Positions 31,971-41,288 are shown, counted from the stretch's first letter. The stretch: 44,819 bases of DNA from Deltaproteobacteria bacterium (GCA_009692615.1 SHYW01000033.1:1-44819); one strand, 5' to 3'. Translations and numbers: made by a program. Notes: generated from the letters alone by a model not told the origin.

Positions 31971-34796
31971 ATGGACTACAAAGACACATTGAATCTGCCC
32001 AAGACCGGGTTTCCCATGCGCGGCAACTTGCCGCAGAACGAACCCAAACAGGTCGAGAAGTGGGATAAAGACGGAACTTATTTTCAAATTCTTCAGGCCA
32101 ATCAAGGCAAGCCGCGCTTTCTTCTGCACGACGGCCCGCCCTACGCCAACGGCAACATCCACATCGGCCACGCACTCAACAAGATTCTCAAAGACATCAT
32201 CGTAAAATACCAGGCGATGACCGGCCACTCGGCTCCCTATGTGCCGGGCTGGGATTGCCATGGCTTGCCCATCGAGTTGCAAGTCGAGAAGAACGTCGGC
32301 CGCGCGAAAAAGTTGGCCATGAGCAAGGCGGAAATTCGCCAGCTTTGCAAAGAGTATGCGGAAAAGTACATTGCGATTCAGCGCGACGAGTTCAAACGGC
32401 TCGGCGTGCTCGGCGATTGGGACAAACCTTATCGCACGCTGGAACCGCGGTACGAAGCCCAGGAAGTGCGCGAGCTGGGCAAGTTCGTCGCCTCGGGCTC
32501 GCTCTATCGTAAGAAGAAGCCGGTTTACTGGTGCGCCTCGTGTGTGACGGCGTTGGCCGAAGCGGAAGTCGAGTATGAAGATCATACTTCGACTTCGGTG
32601 TACGTTAAGTTCGCCGTCAATGACGATGGCGGAAGAATGAAGGCGGATGGTAAGACGTACTTCGTCATCTGGACCACCACGCCATGGACTTTGCCGGCCA
32701 ATCAGGCGATCGCGCTTCATCCCAAGTTTACCTATCGGTTGGTGAAAACCGCGCAAGGTAATTTAGTCATCAATCAGGAATTGATCGACAGCGTTATGCA
32801 GGCGATCGGTCTTGCGGCCGGCCAGTATGAAATCGGCGCAGCCGCTTGGACCGGTGCTGAGCTTGAAGGCATCGTTTGTCGCCATCCTTGGCTCGAGCGC
32901 GATTCGAAGATCGTGCTCGGCGACTACGTCACGCAGGACCAAGGCACCGGCTGCGTGCATATCGCGCCGGGGCATGGCCAAGAAGACTACGAAGTCGGCA
33001 TGCGCTACGGCTTGCCGGTGATGGCGCCGGTGGACCCGCAAGGTCGATTCACCGCGGAAGCGGGCGACTTGCAAGGCGAGTCGGTGTTCAAAGCCGATCC
33101 GCGCATCGTGCAAAAATTAATTGAGCATAACGCTCTGCTCAAGGAAGATAAACTGTCGCACAGCTACCCGCACTGCTGGCGCTGTAAAAAGCCGGTGATC
33201 TTTCGCGCCACTGAGCAGTGGTTTATCTCCATGGAGACCAACGGCCTGCGCGACCAAGCTCTGCGCGCCATCGACGAAGTGAAGTGGATTCCGCCCTGGG
33301 GGCGAGATCGGATTCGCGGCATGCTCGAAGCGCGGCCGGATTGGTGCATCTCGCGCCAACGTTCCTGGGGCGTGCCGATCCCGGCGGTCTACTGCAAGAA
33401 ATGCAATCAAGCGCTGCTGACCGAGGAGATTTGCAATCATGTCGCGGCGATATTCGAAAAAGAAGGATCGGACGCTTGGTTTACTCGGCCGGTGAACGAA
33501 CTGATGCCGGCGGATTTAAAATGTCCCGAATGCGGCGGTCAGGATTTTTCCCGCGAGGAAGATATTCTCGATGTCTGGTTCGACTCCGGCGTCAGTTACG
33601 CTGCGGTGGTTGAACAGGATCCGCGTCTCGGCGGGCGGGCCGACCTTTATCTCGAAGGCAGCGACCAACATCGCGGCTGGTTTCATACCGCGCTGTTAAC
33701 TTCCCTGGCGACCCGCGGCCGGGCGCCCTACGCGAGCGTTCTCACTCACGGCTTCACATTGGACGGCAAGGGCAGAAAAATGTCCAAGTCGCTGGGCAAC
33801 GTGATCGCGCCCCAGGAGATCAGCAAAAAGTTTGGCGCGGAAATTTTGCGCTTGTGGGTGTCGGCGGAAGATTATCGCGAGGATGTCAGAATCTCCGACG
33901 AGATTCTCAATCGCTTAGTCGAAGCCTACCGCCGAGTGCGCAACACGGCGCGCTTTCTGATCAGTAATCTTTACGATTTCGATCCGGCCAGAGATCGCGT
34001 CGAGCGCAGTGAGTTGGACGAGTTGGACCGGTGGATTTTGCAGCGCACGGAAAATTTGCTGGCGCGCTGCCGCGAAGCCTATGAAAAATGCGAGTTTCAC
34101 GCCGTCTACCACAGCTTGAATAATTTTTGCAGCGTCGATCTGAGCTCCCAGTATCTCGACATCGTCAAAGACCGGCTCTACTGCGAAGGCGCTAAGTCAG
34201 TTCCGCGGCGCGCGGCGCAGACCACGCTATGCCGGATTCTCGACGTGCTGGTGCATTTGATTGCGCCGATTTTATCATTTACCGCGGAAGAAATTTGGCA
34301 ATATCTGCCGGACCCAGCCGCTCCGCCGAAAAGTGTATTCCTGTCGCAAATTCCCGAACCGGATACCAGCTTTGCCGATAGTGCGCTGGCCGAGAAATGG
34401 GATCGCATCTTGCGCGAGCGTAGCGAGGTTCTAAAAGCGCTCGAACAAGCGCGCACCAGCGGCATCATCGGCCATTCGCTCGACGCTAAAGTGGTTTTCG
34501 AAAATCGCCACGAACAAGCGTCGCTCCTGCCCGGCTTGATGCAAGCGGACCGCACGCGGCTGCAAGATTTGTTGATCGTTTCTCAGGCCAACGATTCGAC
34601 GGAAAGCGCTAGCTCGAACGGCGCGGAATCGAGCTACGAAGCGACGTCGATCAACTGTCTGATCAAAGTCAGCAAAGCCGACGGCGAAAAATGCGAGCGC
34701 TGTTGGAAGTACGATGTCAAAGTCGGCGCCGACAAAAATCACCCGACCGCCTGCCCGCGCTGCGCCGCGGTGCTCAACGGCGGAGCGGTTGCTTGA
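31971..34796 (+). CDS. ileS: Isoleucyl-tRNA synthetase
   Basis: The 941-residue class I synthetase has HIGH at 64-67 ([16 protein letters not shown]) and KMSKS at 603-607. The CP1 editing domain has [14 protein letters not shown] and [17 protein letters not shown]. The tRNA-anticodon helical domain and a C-terminal zinc knuckle (CERCWKYD / CPRCAAVL) follow, as in the bacterial IleS-1 type. It charges tRNA-Ile and hydrolyses mischarged Val. The stop overlaps the beginning of lspA, the common ileS-lspA arrangement. A large hairpin occupies the leader. Confidence 0.97.
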   Translation: MDYKDTLNLPKTGFPMRGNLPQNEPKQVEKWDKDGTYFQILQANQGKPRFLLHDGPPYANGNIHIGHALNKILKDIIVKYQAMTGHSAPYVPGWDCHGLPIELQVEKNVGRAKKLAMSKAEIRQLCKEYAEKYIAIQRDEFKRLGVLGDWDKPYRTLEPRYEAQEVRELGKFVASGSLYRKKKPVYWCASCVTALAEAEVEYEDHTSTSVYVKFAVNDDGGRMKADGKTYFVIWTTTPWTLPANQAIALHPKFTYRLVKTAQGNLVINQELIDSVMQAIGLAAGQYEIGAAAWTGAELEGIVCRHPWLERDSKIVLGDYVTQDQGTGCVHIAPGHGQEDYEVGMRYGLPVMAPVDPQGRFTAEAGDLQGESVFKADPRIVQKLIEHNALLKEDKLSHSYPHCWRCKKPVIFRATEQWFISMETNGLRDQALRAIDEVKWIPPWGRDRIRGMLEARPDWCISRQRSWGVPIPAVYCKKCNQALLTEEICNHVAAIFEKEGSDAWFTRPVNELMPADLKCPECGGQDFSREEDILDVWFDSGVSYAAVVEQDPRLGGRADLYLEGSDQHRGWFHTALLTSLATRGRAPYASVLTHGFTLDGKGRKMSKSLGNVIAPQEISKKFGAEILRLWVSAEDYREDVRISDEILNRLVEAYRRVRNTARFLISNLYDFDPARDRVERSELDELDRWILQRTENLLARCREAYEKCEFHAVYHSLNNFCSVDLSSQYLDIVKDRLYCEGAKSVPRRAAQTTLCRILDVLVHLIAPILSFTAEEIWQYLPDPAAPPKSVFLSQIPEPDTSFADSALAEKWDRILRERSEVLKALEQARTSGIIGHSLDAKVVFENRHEQASLLPGLMQADRTRLQDLLIVSQANDSTESASSNGAESSYEATSINCLIKVSKADGEKCERCWKYDVKVGADKNHPTACPRCAAVLNGGAVA

Positions 34797-34798
34797 GC

Positions 34799-35290
34799 GT
34801 GAAGTGGCGCGTTGTTAGCGTTTGGCTTGTAGCGATTATCGTTTTCGATCAGCTGAGTAAGATCGTCGTCGACCGCGCCATGGCGCTGCATCAGACGATT
34901 CCGATCGTCGACGGAGTTTTTAATCTCACCTATGTGCGCAACACCGGCGCGGCCTTCGGCATCTTCGCCGGTAGCGCTGAAATGTTTCGCCGGCCGTTTC
35001 TAATTGTTGTTTCACTGCTCGCCATCGGTTTCATTTTCACCTTGCTCAAACGTTTGGCTGAAGAAGCCCGCTGGCTGATCACCGCTCTGGCATTTATTCT
35101 CGGCGGCGCCATCGGCAACTTGATCGATCGGGTTGTTTACGGCGAGGTCATCGATTTTCTCGATTGCTTCTGGGGAGATTACCACTGGCCGGCGTTCAAT
35201 CTTGCCGACAGTTTTATCACCGTCGGCGTCACGATCACTTTGATCATTCTGATCCACACGAAGGGCGAAGATCCCTTCACCGCCAATTAA
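34799..35290 (+). CDS. lspA: Lipoprotein signal peptidase (signal peptidase II)
   Basis: From GTG 34799 it has 163 residues. An alternative TTG at 34793, overlapping the ileS stop, is better spaced from the GGAG at 34782, so the start is unresolved between the two. Four membrane helices are visible. Family motifs are DQLSKIVVD, VRNTGAAFGIF, GGAIGNLIDRVVYGEVIDFLD and FNLADSFITVG, carrying the two catalytic Asp residues. It cleaves the signal peptide of diacylglyceryl-modified prolipoproteins in the inner membrane. Its TAA overlaps the stop of the convergent Smr gene by 3 bp. Confidence 0.95.
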   Translation: MKWRVVSVWLVAIIVFDQLSKIVVDRAMALHQTIPIVDGVFNLTYVRNTGAAFGIFAGSAEMFRRPFLIVVSLLAIGFIFTLLKRLAEEARWLITALAFILGGAIGNLIDRVVYGEVIDFLDCFWGDYHWPAFNLADSFITVGVTITLIILIHTKGEDPFTAN

Positions 35291-35613
35291 ATCTGCGCTT
35301 TGAGTATCACAATCGTCGCGCCCCAGCTGCCGGCTTCCAGCGGCGCGTCGTGAAACGCTTCGACATCGCCATGCTTCTCCAGCAGCGCACGAATGATATT
35401 ACGCTGCACACCCTTGCCCTTGCCGTGGATTAAGCGCACTTCGCGAAAACCGGCTTGCTTGCACTGCTCCAAGTATTCTTCGACGACGCTGGCGATGTCT
35501 TTGGGCTGAAACGGATGGAGATCGATATGAGCTTCGACGGGAATGATGACCGGATCGCTAAAGGGCGAGCCATCGTCACCATCGTGGTCGATTTCATCGC
35601 GACGCTTGCTCAT
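35287..35613 (-). CDS. Smr domain-containing protein
   Basis: The 108-residue protein is a stand-alone Smr domain: IDLHPFQPKDIASVVEEYLE gives the DLH motif, and VRLIHGKGKGVQRNIIRALL gives the HGKG motif, closing with WGATIVILK. Smr domains are nucleases acting on nucleic acid or ribosome-bound mRNA, but this protein has no MutS2 part. The N-terminal 25 residues are acidic. The ATG is directly at the end of the T-run of a terminator on the same strand, with no ribosome-binding site, so it needs read-through or a leaderless message. Confidence 0.88.
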   Translation of the reverse strand: MSKRRDEIDHDGDDGSPFSDPVIIPVEAHIDLHPFQPKDIASVVEEYLEQCKQAGFREVRLIHGKGKGVQRNIIRALLEKHGDVEAFHDAPLEAGSWGATIVILKAQI

Positions 35614-35640
35614 AAAAAAAAGAGCAAGAATTTTGCTCTT
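35613..35640 (-). terminator. Intrinsic terminator of the ABC importer operon
   Basis: On minus, AAGAGCAA-AATTC-TTGCTCTT forms an 8-bp stem with a 5-nt loop. The 3' arm runs straight into a run of T that ends at the Smr start codon. It lies 34 bp after the stop of the solute-binding gene. Confidence 0.9.
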
Positions 35641-35674
35641 GCCCTCGTATAAATCTAATTTCGTTCCGCAGCTT

Positions 35675-36691
35675 TCAATCCCAGCGTTTGTCGCCTTTCA
35701 AGCGGCCGCCGGCTTTGGCAATCGCCGCTTCGATGATCGAGATGTCGACGAGTTTTTCGTAGCTCGGCTTCTCGGCGACTTTGATCGTCGCCAATTCGAC
35801 TTGCCGGTTGATGGTCCACTCGACCATGTCTTTGGGCAGGCCATCGTTGACCGGCCAGGCGCCGGCGGCGGCGAGAATGTCGTAGGTCTGCGCCACCGCT
35901 TCACTGTCCTGCTGGGTGTGTTTGACGGCGATCTCGACGGTCTTGGCTTTGTTGTTGTAGATAAAGCGATTGGCTTTGATCAGCGCGGTCATGATGTCGA
36001 CGTAGAGTTGGCGATTCTCTTTAATCTCTTTTTCCGGCGCGATGTAGGCGGCGTAGAGCCACTTGGGCAAAGTCTCCCACAGATTGACAAGAATATTCAG
36101 CTCAGGCTTTTTCTTCTTGGCGACCAGCGCTTGATCGACGTGGAGAATCGCCGTGTCGATTTGATTGGCGAGAAGTCCGGCGACGCGTCCTTTGGTGCTG
36201 ACCGGCACATAGTCGACGTCCTTGGGCGTGAGACCGCAGCTCGCCATCACCGCGCGGCTGATCACTTCGTTGAACGCGCCCACCTCCTGGATGCCGATTT
36301 TGCGGCCTTTTAGATCCTTGCAGCTTTTAATGTCGCCCTGGACCAACATCGATTGAGAAAGTTTATGCGAATAGGTGCCGATGACTTTGGTGCCCGCGCC
36401 TCGGGCCGCGGCGATGATCGCCGGATCGGAGCTGGTGCCGGTGATGTCGAGTCCGCCGGCGACGCTGCCGCGCAGGGTTTGCGTGCCGCCCTCGAAGGTG
36501 ACCAATTCGACGTCAATATTGAGGTCGTTGAAAAATCCCATTTCCTTGGCGACGTAGGGTGGAATGTGCACGACGTTGGGCGGCGTGACCGGCACCCCGA
36601 AAACGACTTTGCGCTTGCTCTGCGCCTCGGCCAGTTGAAAACTAAATGCCAGAACAAGCCAGGCGACGAGAAAGCAATTTGATTTTTTCAT
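35675..36691 (-). CDS. ABC transporter substrate-binding protein (SsuA/THI5-like, NMT1 family)
   Basis: ATG 36691, behind AAGGGGG, gives 338 residues. A signal peptide (about 1-23, ending AEA) precedes an NMT1/SsuA-type binding fold: VTPPNVVHIPPYVAKEMGFF, DVELVTFEGGTQTLRGSVAGGLDI, DLKGRKIGIQEVGAFNEVISR and GRVAGLLANQIDTAIL. The ligand class includes sulfonates, taurine, nitrate, bicarbonate and pyrimidine precursors; nothing here decides. The permease and ATPase genes lie just upstream on the same strand, completing an importer. Confidence 0.92.
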   Translation of the reverse strand: MKKSNCFLVAWLVLAFSFQLAEAQSKRKVVFGVPVTPPNVVHIPPYVAKEMGFFNDLNIDVELVTFEGGTQTLRGSVAGGLDITGTSSDPAIIAAARGAGTKVIGTYSHKLSQSMLVQGDIKSCKDLKGRKIGIQEVGAFNEVISRAVMASCGLTPKDVDYVPVSTKGRVAGLLANQIDTAILHVDQALVAKKKKPELNILVNLWETLPKWLYAAYIAPEKEIKENRQLYVDIMTALIKANRFIYNNKAKTVEIAVKHTQQDSEAVAQTYDILAAAGAWPVNDGLPKDMVEWTINRQVELATIKVAEKPSYEKLVDISIIEAAIAKAGGRLKGDKRWD

Positions 36692-36714
36692 GGAACCCCC
36701 TTGTGATTTTCGCT

Positions 36715-37470
36715 TTAATCTTTTTCGATGGCGTTCCGCCACGGCGCGATGCGCCCTTCGACCCATTTGGCCAACGACATCAGTCCCACACCTAATAGCA
36801 TAACCACGACGATGGGAACAAAGAGCTTATCGGTTTCAAGGGCGTTGGCGTAGCGCACGATCATGTAGCCCAGGCCGGTCACCGAAGTATAAAACTCGGC
36901 GACGATCATGCCAACTAGGCCGCGGCCGATGGCGAGGCGCACGCCGGCGACGATGAACGGGATCGCCGACGGGATGATCAGATGGCGCCACAGTTGCGCT
37001 TCGCTGGAACAAAACGAGCGGGCGACTTCTTGGAGATTGCGGTCGACGTTTTTGACGCCTTCAAAGGTGTTGAGCAGCACCGGAAATACCATGAAGGCGA
37101 AAACGATGATTACTTTCGCGGGAATTTTAAAACCGAACCACAGGACAATCAGCGGCACCACCGCGACCATCGGCATGGAGTAGAGCGCGTTGATGTAAAC
37201 ATCGGCGGCCCATTCAAAAATTTTGAAGCGCCCCATGGCGACGCCGAGCGCGACGCCAGTGACCACTGAGAAAAACGTCGCGTAGCTGAGCACCACCAGA
37301 CTCTGCTGCATGTAGCTCCACAGTTCGCCGCTGGCGGCCAATTCGAAAAAAGCGCGGGCCACCGCCGAGGGATAGGTAAATAAAATCGGATTGACGCGCC
37401 GGCCGTAAATTTCCCACAGCGATAGCACCGCGGCCAACGAGATCATGCGTACGGCCGACTTAGAGATCAT
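36715..37470 (-). CDS. ABC transporter permease (SsuC-like)
   Basis: ATG 37470 overlaps the ATPase stop as ATGA, giving 251 residues; upstream in-frame codons would lie inside the ATPase gene. Six membrane segments are visible (for example SLVVLSYATFFSVVTGVALG and VPIVVVMLLGVGLMSLA). The cytoplasmic EAA loop is EVARSFCSSEAQLWRHLIIP, contacting the ATPase. It is the inner-membrane channel of the SsuABC-like importer. The binding-protein gene follows after 23 nt. Confidence 0.92.
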   Translation of the reverse strand: MISKSAVRMISLAAVLSLWEIYGRRVNPILFTYPSAVARAFFELAASGELWSYMQQSLVVLSYATFFSVVTGVALGVAMGRFKIFEWAADVYINALYSMPMVAVVPLIVLWFGFKIPAKVIIVFAFMVFPVLLNTFEGVKNVDRNLQEVARSFCSSEAQLWRHLIIPSAIPFIVAGVRLAIGRGLVGMIVAEFYTSVTGLGYMIVRYANALETDKLFVPIVVVMLLGVGLMSLAKWVEGRIAPWRNAIEKD

Positions 37471-38252
37471 CCTACTTGGCTCCCCGGTTTTTGGTCGTCG
37501 AGATCGCCCATGAGCATTTCCCACAGCGCGTTTCTCAGCTCGATGTAGCGCGGATGGGCGCGCACGGAGATGATTTTACGCGGCCGCGGAATTTCAACGG
37601 GAATGATTTCCCGAATGCGGCCAGGGCGGCGCGACATCATGACGATGCGGTCGCCGAGCAGAATCGCTTCGTCAATGCTGTGGGTGACGAAGATCATCGC
37701 CTTTTTTTCGCTTGCGAGAATGCGCAGCAGCTCTTCCTGCATCATCTCGCGGGTCTGGGCGTCGAGCGCGCCGAAGGGCTCGTCCATCAGCATGAGCGAC
37801 GGATTGATCGCCAGCGCGCGCGCCAGACCGGCGCGCTGCTGCATGCCGCCGGAAAGTTGGTGCGGATAGGACTTGGCGAATTCTTGGAGTCCCATGAGTT
37901 CGAGATAGCGCGCCACAGTTGCTTCGATGGCGGACTTAGAGCCGCCTCTGAGTTCCAGGCCGTAGGCGATGTTTTCGTCGAGCCGCTTCCATGGAAATAG
38001 ACCGAAGTGTTGGAATACCATCGCGACGTCCGGTCGCGGTTCGGTGACGGCAGCGCCGTCGATCAAAATTTCGCCATGGTCGCGGGCGATCAGACAATCG
38101 ATGATGCGCAAGAGCGTAGTTTTGCCGCAGCCGCTCGGTCCGAGAATGCACAAACTTTCGAACGGTTCGACGGTTAGATTGATATCCTGCAGCGCCACCA
38201 CCGCGCCGCCGCTGTAGGTCTTGGTGAGGTTGCGAATTTCAATCTTGGCCAT
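37467..38252 (-). CDS. ABC transporter ATP-binding protein (SsuB/TauB-like)
   Basis: The 261-residue ATPase is complete: Walker A GPSGCGKTT (38-46), Q-loop VFQHFGLFPWK, signature LSGGMQQR, Walker B LMLMDEPFGALD and H-loop VTHSIDEA. It powers the importer with the downstream permease. It starts 6 nt after the stop of the E2 acyltransferase gene, so transport and the E2 gene appear to share a transcript; whether they share a pathway is unknown. Confidence 0.95.
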   Translation of the reverse strand: MAKIEIRNLTKTYSGGAVVALQDINLTVEPFESLCILGPSGCGKTTLLRIIDCLIARDHGEILIDGAAVTEPRPDVAMVFQHFGLFPWKRLDENIAYGLELRGGSKSAIEATVARYLELMGLQEFAKSYPHQLSGGMQQRAGLARALAINPSLMLMDEPFGALDAQTREMMQEELLRILASEKKAMIFVTHSIDEAILLGDRIVMMSRRPGRIREIIPVEIPRPRKIISVRAHPRYIELRNALWEMLMGDLDDQKPGSQVG

Positions 38253-38258
38253 GGAAAA

Positions 38259-39479
38259 CTAAACCGCCGGCGTCTCCAACGCTTGCTTTACTTGCCGCAG
38301 AAAACGCGCCGCGCTGGCGCCATCGACGATGCGATGGTCGGCGGACAATGTCGCGGTCATGATGGATTTGATCTCGATGCCATCGCCATCCGTGACCACG
38401 CGCGGCGCGACTCGTCCGACGGCTAAGATGGCGCACTGCGGCGGGTTGATAATCGCGATGAAGCTATCGACACCGAGCATGCCGAGATTCGACACCGTGA
38501 AAGTGCCGCCTTCGTAGTCGAGGGGAAAGAGTCTTTTGTTTTGCGCTTTGTCAGCGAGCGCGCGGCTTTGCTTGGCTAGTTCGCTCAAGCTTAATTTATC
38601 CGCGTTGCGAATCACCGGGACCACCAGTCCTTCTTCCAGCGCCACGGCCACGCCGATGTTGATATCGGCATGCTGCTGGATTCCCTGTTCGGTGAAGCTT
38701 GAGTTCATCGACGGAAGATCTTTGAGCGCGCGGGCCGCGGCTTGGAGAATGAAATCATTGATCGACGGGATCGATTCATCGCCGCGATCTTTGGCTTCGT
38801 TCCTGAGCTTGGTCACCGCGGTCATGTCGATGTCCATACTGATGTAAAAATGCGGCGCGCTCTGTTTGCTCTGGGTCATGCGCTGGCCGACGATGCGGCG
38901 CATGGGGGTGAGCGGCAGCAAGCCGGGCGCTGTTGAAGCCGCAGGCCGCGCGACGTTTTCATTGGCGGCGCGCTGCACATCGGCGGCGAGTATAGTTCCT
39001 TCGGGGCCACTGCCACGCAGCGAGCTCAGCTCGATCCCTCGCTCTTTCGCGATGCGCTTGGCTTTCGGCGAAGCGAGAATTCGTCCGCCGCTTGGTGCTG
39101 TAGAAAGGTCGCGCATCGTTGTGGTTGTTGTAGTCGCGCGGCCCTCACCCCTGCCCTCTCCCTGGGGGAGAGGGTGACCCTGAGTTATTCCCTCTCCCTT
39201 TGGGAGAGGGCTAGGGTGAGGGCTCTGAGGTGCCAATTCACCCGGCGCCAAGATCAGCGCGATCGTCTGACCGACGGGAACTTCGTCACCCGCCTTCGCC
39301 GTGACGCGCGATAGAACACCGGAAGCCGCCGCTTCGATCTCTACTGTCGCCTTGTCGGTTTCGATCTCCATCAGCGGCTCGCCTTTGGTTACGCTTTGAC
39401 CTTCGGCTTTGAGCCACTTGAGCAGAGTGCCGGTTTGCTGCGCCACGCCGAGGGCGGGCATGATCACGTTGGTTGGCAT
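38259..39479 (-). CDS. 2-oxo acid dehydrogenase E2 (dihydrolipoamide acyltransferase)
   Basis: The 406-residue protein has a lipoyl domain (1-80) with Lys43 in METDKA-type context (EIETDKATVEIEA). A linker (84-122) follows, then a peripheral-subunit-binding domain (133-170: ILASPKAKRIAKERGIELSS) and a catalytic domain ending SADHRIVDGASAARFL with the catalytic His. It transfers the acyl group from lipoate to CoA in a pyruvate, acetoin or branched-chain dehydrogenase complex; the exact substrate is not decided. The linker is odd: residues 86-113 (repeats of PLPKGEG/PLPQGEGRGEG) are encoded by a palindromic repeat element. The E1-beta gene is about 4 kb upstream; E1-alpha and E3 are not in the window. 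Confidence 0.92.
   Translation of the reverse strand: MPTNVIMPALGVAQQTGTLLKWLKAEGQSVTKGEPLMEIETDKATVEIEAAASGVLSRVTAKAGDEVPVGQTIALILAPGELAPQSPHPSPLPKGEGITQGHPLPQGEGRGEGRATTTTTTMRDLSTAPSGGRILASPKAKRIAKERGIELSSLRGSGPEGTILAADVQRAANENVARPAASTAPGLLPLTPMRRIVGQRMTQSKQSAPHFYISMDIDMTAVTKLRNEAKDRGDESIPSINDFILQAAARALKDLPSMNSSFTEQGIQQHADINIGVAVALEEGLVVPVIRNADKLSLSELAKQSRALADKAQNKRLFPLDYEGGTFTVSNLGMLGVDSFIAIINPPQCAILAVGRVAPRVVTDGDGIEIKSIMTATLSADHRIVDGASAARFLRQVKQALETPAV
39141..39223. repeat. Palindromic repeat element inside the E2 gene
   Basis: An 83-bp element has 10-bp perfect terminal inverted repeats (GCCCTCACCC at 39141-39150, GGGTGAGGGC at 39214-39223). It contains two CCCTCTCCC-N3-GGGAGAGGG hairpins (39154-39174, 39190-39210). 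It is read in frame as part of the E2 linker. A related, rearranged element lies at 43271-43375. Confidence 0.85.
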
Positions 39480-39492
39480 CGTTGCTCAATTA

Positions 39493-39852
39493 CTATTTAA
39501 CGGCAACTTGATTGGTCCGGAAGTTTATCGACAGGGATTTACCGCGCAGTAGCTTGGTTCCGATAAGAATGTCTTGCCCCTCGGTTGCAACGCTGTAAAC
39601 CGGTCCCCGTTTACCGTCGAAGTTAATCTCGCCGAGAAATATTTCTTGTTCCACCACGGCGCCCGTCGCGATCTCAAATTTTTCAGTGCCGATGGCGAGC
39701 CATTTGCTGTCGGTCAGTAAGCGTCTTGGCACACTCAGATAGCCGTTAAAGCCTGTGTCAATTACAGCGGTAAATTTGATGGGACGGTCGCGCAGAATCA
39801 GTTGAATAGAGATAACCGGCTCGCCCTGCCGATTTACGCGACCTTTGAGCAT
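39493..39852 (-). CDS. Retropepsin-like (clan AA) aspartic protease family protein
   Basis: The 119-residue protein has one retropepsin-type half-domain: the catalytic motif VIDTGFNGYLSVP with Asp32, a flap-like region and a closing DILIGTKLLRGKSLSINF that resembles the second conserved strand (ILIG). Like retroviral proteases it would act as a homodimer. Target unknown. No signal or membrane segment is seen. Its start overlaps by 19 nt the end of a small gene upstream, and the two look like a fixed pair. It is 13 nt before the E2 gene. Confidence 0.8.
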   Translation of the reverse strand: MLKGRVNRQGEPVISIQLILRDRPIKFTAVIDTGFNGYLSVPRRLLTDSKWLAIGTEKFEIATGAVVEQEIFLGEINFDGKRGPVYSVATEGQDILIGTKLLRGKSLSINFRTNQVAVK

Positions 39853-40097
39853 GACTCAACGCGGAGCTTATGGACGGCCGGATAACCGACGCGAAAAAAG
39901 TTGAATTTCTTGCCGGGAAATTTCTTCACCGCCCGTAGCGCCACTTGCAGCTCATCTTTGCCAAGCAGATACTCTCCCGACTCCGGCTCGATGGCCAAAA
40001 TCTGCCCCTTGTGGCGCGGCTCTAATTTCGACCTAAGCCGCTGGTACTGCCGCTCGCCTTTGGCGTGGAGTCGATGAATATGGTTTCGCTGCATCAT
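39834..40097 (-). CDS. Small conserved partner of the aspartic protease
   Basis: From ATG 40097 it has 87 residues (the frame is open to a GTG at 40127). It is basic at the N-terminus (MMQRNHIHRLHAKGERQYQR), followed by HKGQILAIEPESGEYLLGKD and a hydrophobic FNFFRVGYPAVHKL ending. I recall similar small proteins encoded next to retropepsin-like genes, but no function is known to me. The 19-nt overlap with the protease gene implies coupled translation. It might be the protease's target, inhibitor or cofactor; a toxin-antitoxin-like role is speculation. Confidence 0.7.
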   Translation of the reverse strand: MMQRNHIHRLHAKGERQYQRLRSKLEPRHKGQILAIEPESGEYLLGKDELQVALRAVKKFPGKKFNFFRVGYPAVHKLRVESCSKVA

Positions 40098-40265
40098 GTC
40101 ACGGTTTCTCTTACTGTCTTGTACCACGCAAAATCAGGCTCGTTCAAGTAAAGAGTCGTCCTCTGTCGTCCTCACAGAGTCCAGCCCAGGCGTAAAAAAG
40201 TATGATACGTACGTTTACCGCGCAATCTAAAAGCTGCCCCGCAGACGGCAATCGGAACTCTAAAA

Positions 40266-41246
40266 TCACTTGATCACCTTACTCGCCCGGAACAGCACCG
40301 ACTGCTTAATATCCACGCCGATCTTCTTCGCCGTCTGAAGGTTGATCACGAAGTCAAACTTCATCGGCTGCTCCACTGGCAGATCTGCCGGCTTGCGGCC
40401 TTTGAGGATCTTATCGACGAAGTTCGCGGTGTTCCGGTAAACCGCGACGGAATCCGGCCCATAGAACATCAAGCCCCCTTGTTCCGCGAACTGAAAGCCG
40501 TCCGAGATCGTCGGTATACGATTTTTGGCCGCGAGTTCCGCAATGCGCGGGCCTTGTCCGAGAGCCGAGATAAACAGCGGTTGAACGATCAAAGCTCCCG
40601 CGCGTTCTTTTTTCATCGCCGCGAAGGCGCCTTCGATTTCCTCGACACCCGCTAACACCAACGGCTGAAACCGCATCTTAAAACTCTGGACTGCGTCCTG
40701 TGCTTCCTTCACGAATAACTTGTGAGCGGGATCAGGCCCGTAGGCAAGAAAGGTTACGCGCGAAAGCTTTGGCAGAATTTCTTTAAGCAGCCCTAAGCGC
40801 TTGCTTGCAAGCTCCGGCAAAATGTTGGTCGTCCCTGTGATGTTTCCACCCGGCTGCGCAAGGCTAGCGACAAAACCGCTCCCGACGGCGTCGGCAACCG
40901 CAATCATGACGATAGGGATCGTTTTCGTGGCGTTCTTCGCTGCGGTGACCGCCGGCGTGGCCGGCGCCACGATGATATCCACTTTCATGCTGACTAGCTC
41001 GTCTGCGAGCGCAGCGAGACTTTCAGGTTTGCCTGTGGCCCACCGGTACTCGATCGCGATATTCTGACCATCGACCCAACCCAGGTCGCGCAGCCCTTGC
41101 ACGAATGCCTCATCCCTCGGCGAGGGCTTGGCGGCAAGCGACAGGTAGCCGATCCGCGGAACTTTCTTCGCCTGCTGCGCCTGGGCAAGAGAAGCAGTAG
41201 TCAGAAAAAAAGTTGTCAGTTGCCGGATGGCGGTTCTTCTGTTCAT
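40266..41246 (-). CDS. ABC transporter substrate-binding protein (ABC_sub_bind, PF04392 type)
   Basis: The 326-residue protein has an N-terminal export signal with an Arg-Arg pair (MNRRTAIRQL, Tat- or Sec-type, cleavage near AQA). It then has the LivK-like fold of the ABC_sub_bind family: PRIGYLSL, QGLRDLGWVDGQNIAIEYRW, VDIIVAPATPAVTAAK, TIPIVMIAVADAVGSGFV and LAQPGGNITGTTN. These are often orphan genes, as here: no permease or ATPase lies nearby. Ligand unknown. AAGGGA precedes the ATG, and a perfect 8-bp dyad lies in its leader. Confidence 0.9.
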   Translation of the reverse strand: MNRRTAIRQLTTFFLTTASLAQAQQAKKVPRIGYLSLAAKPSPRDEAFVQGLRDLGWVDGQNIAIEYRWATGKPESLAALADELVSMKVDIIVAPATPAVTAAKNATKTIPIVMIAVADAVGSGFVASLAQPGGNITGTTNILPELASKRLGLLKEILPKLSRVTFLAYGPDPAHKLFVKEAQDAVQSFKMRFQPLVLAGVEEIEGAFAAMKKERAGALIVQPLFISALGQGPRIAELAAKNRIPTISDGFQFAEQGGLMFYGPDSVAVYRNTANFVDKILKGRKPADLPVEQPMKFDFVINLQTAKKIGVDIKQSVLFRASKVIK

Positions 41247-41268
41247 GGTTCCATCCCTTCACACATGG

Positions 41269-41288
41269 CGATCGCGAATCCGCGATCG
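41269..41288. promoter_or_regulatory. Perfect dyad in the leader of the orphan binding-protein gene
   Basis: CGATCGCG-AATC-CGCGATCG, 8-bp perfect arms with a 4-nt centre, lies 23-42 bp upstream of the start. It may be a repressor operator or an mRNA hairpin; there is no T-run. Confidence 0.45.
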
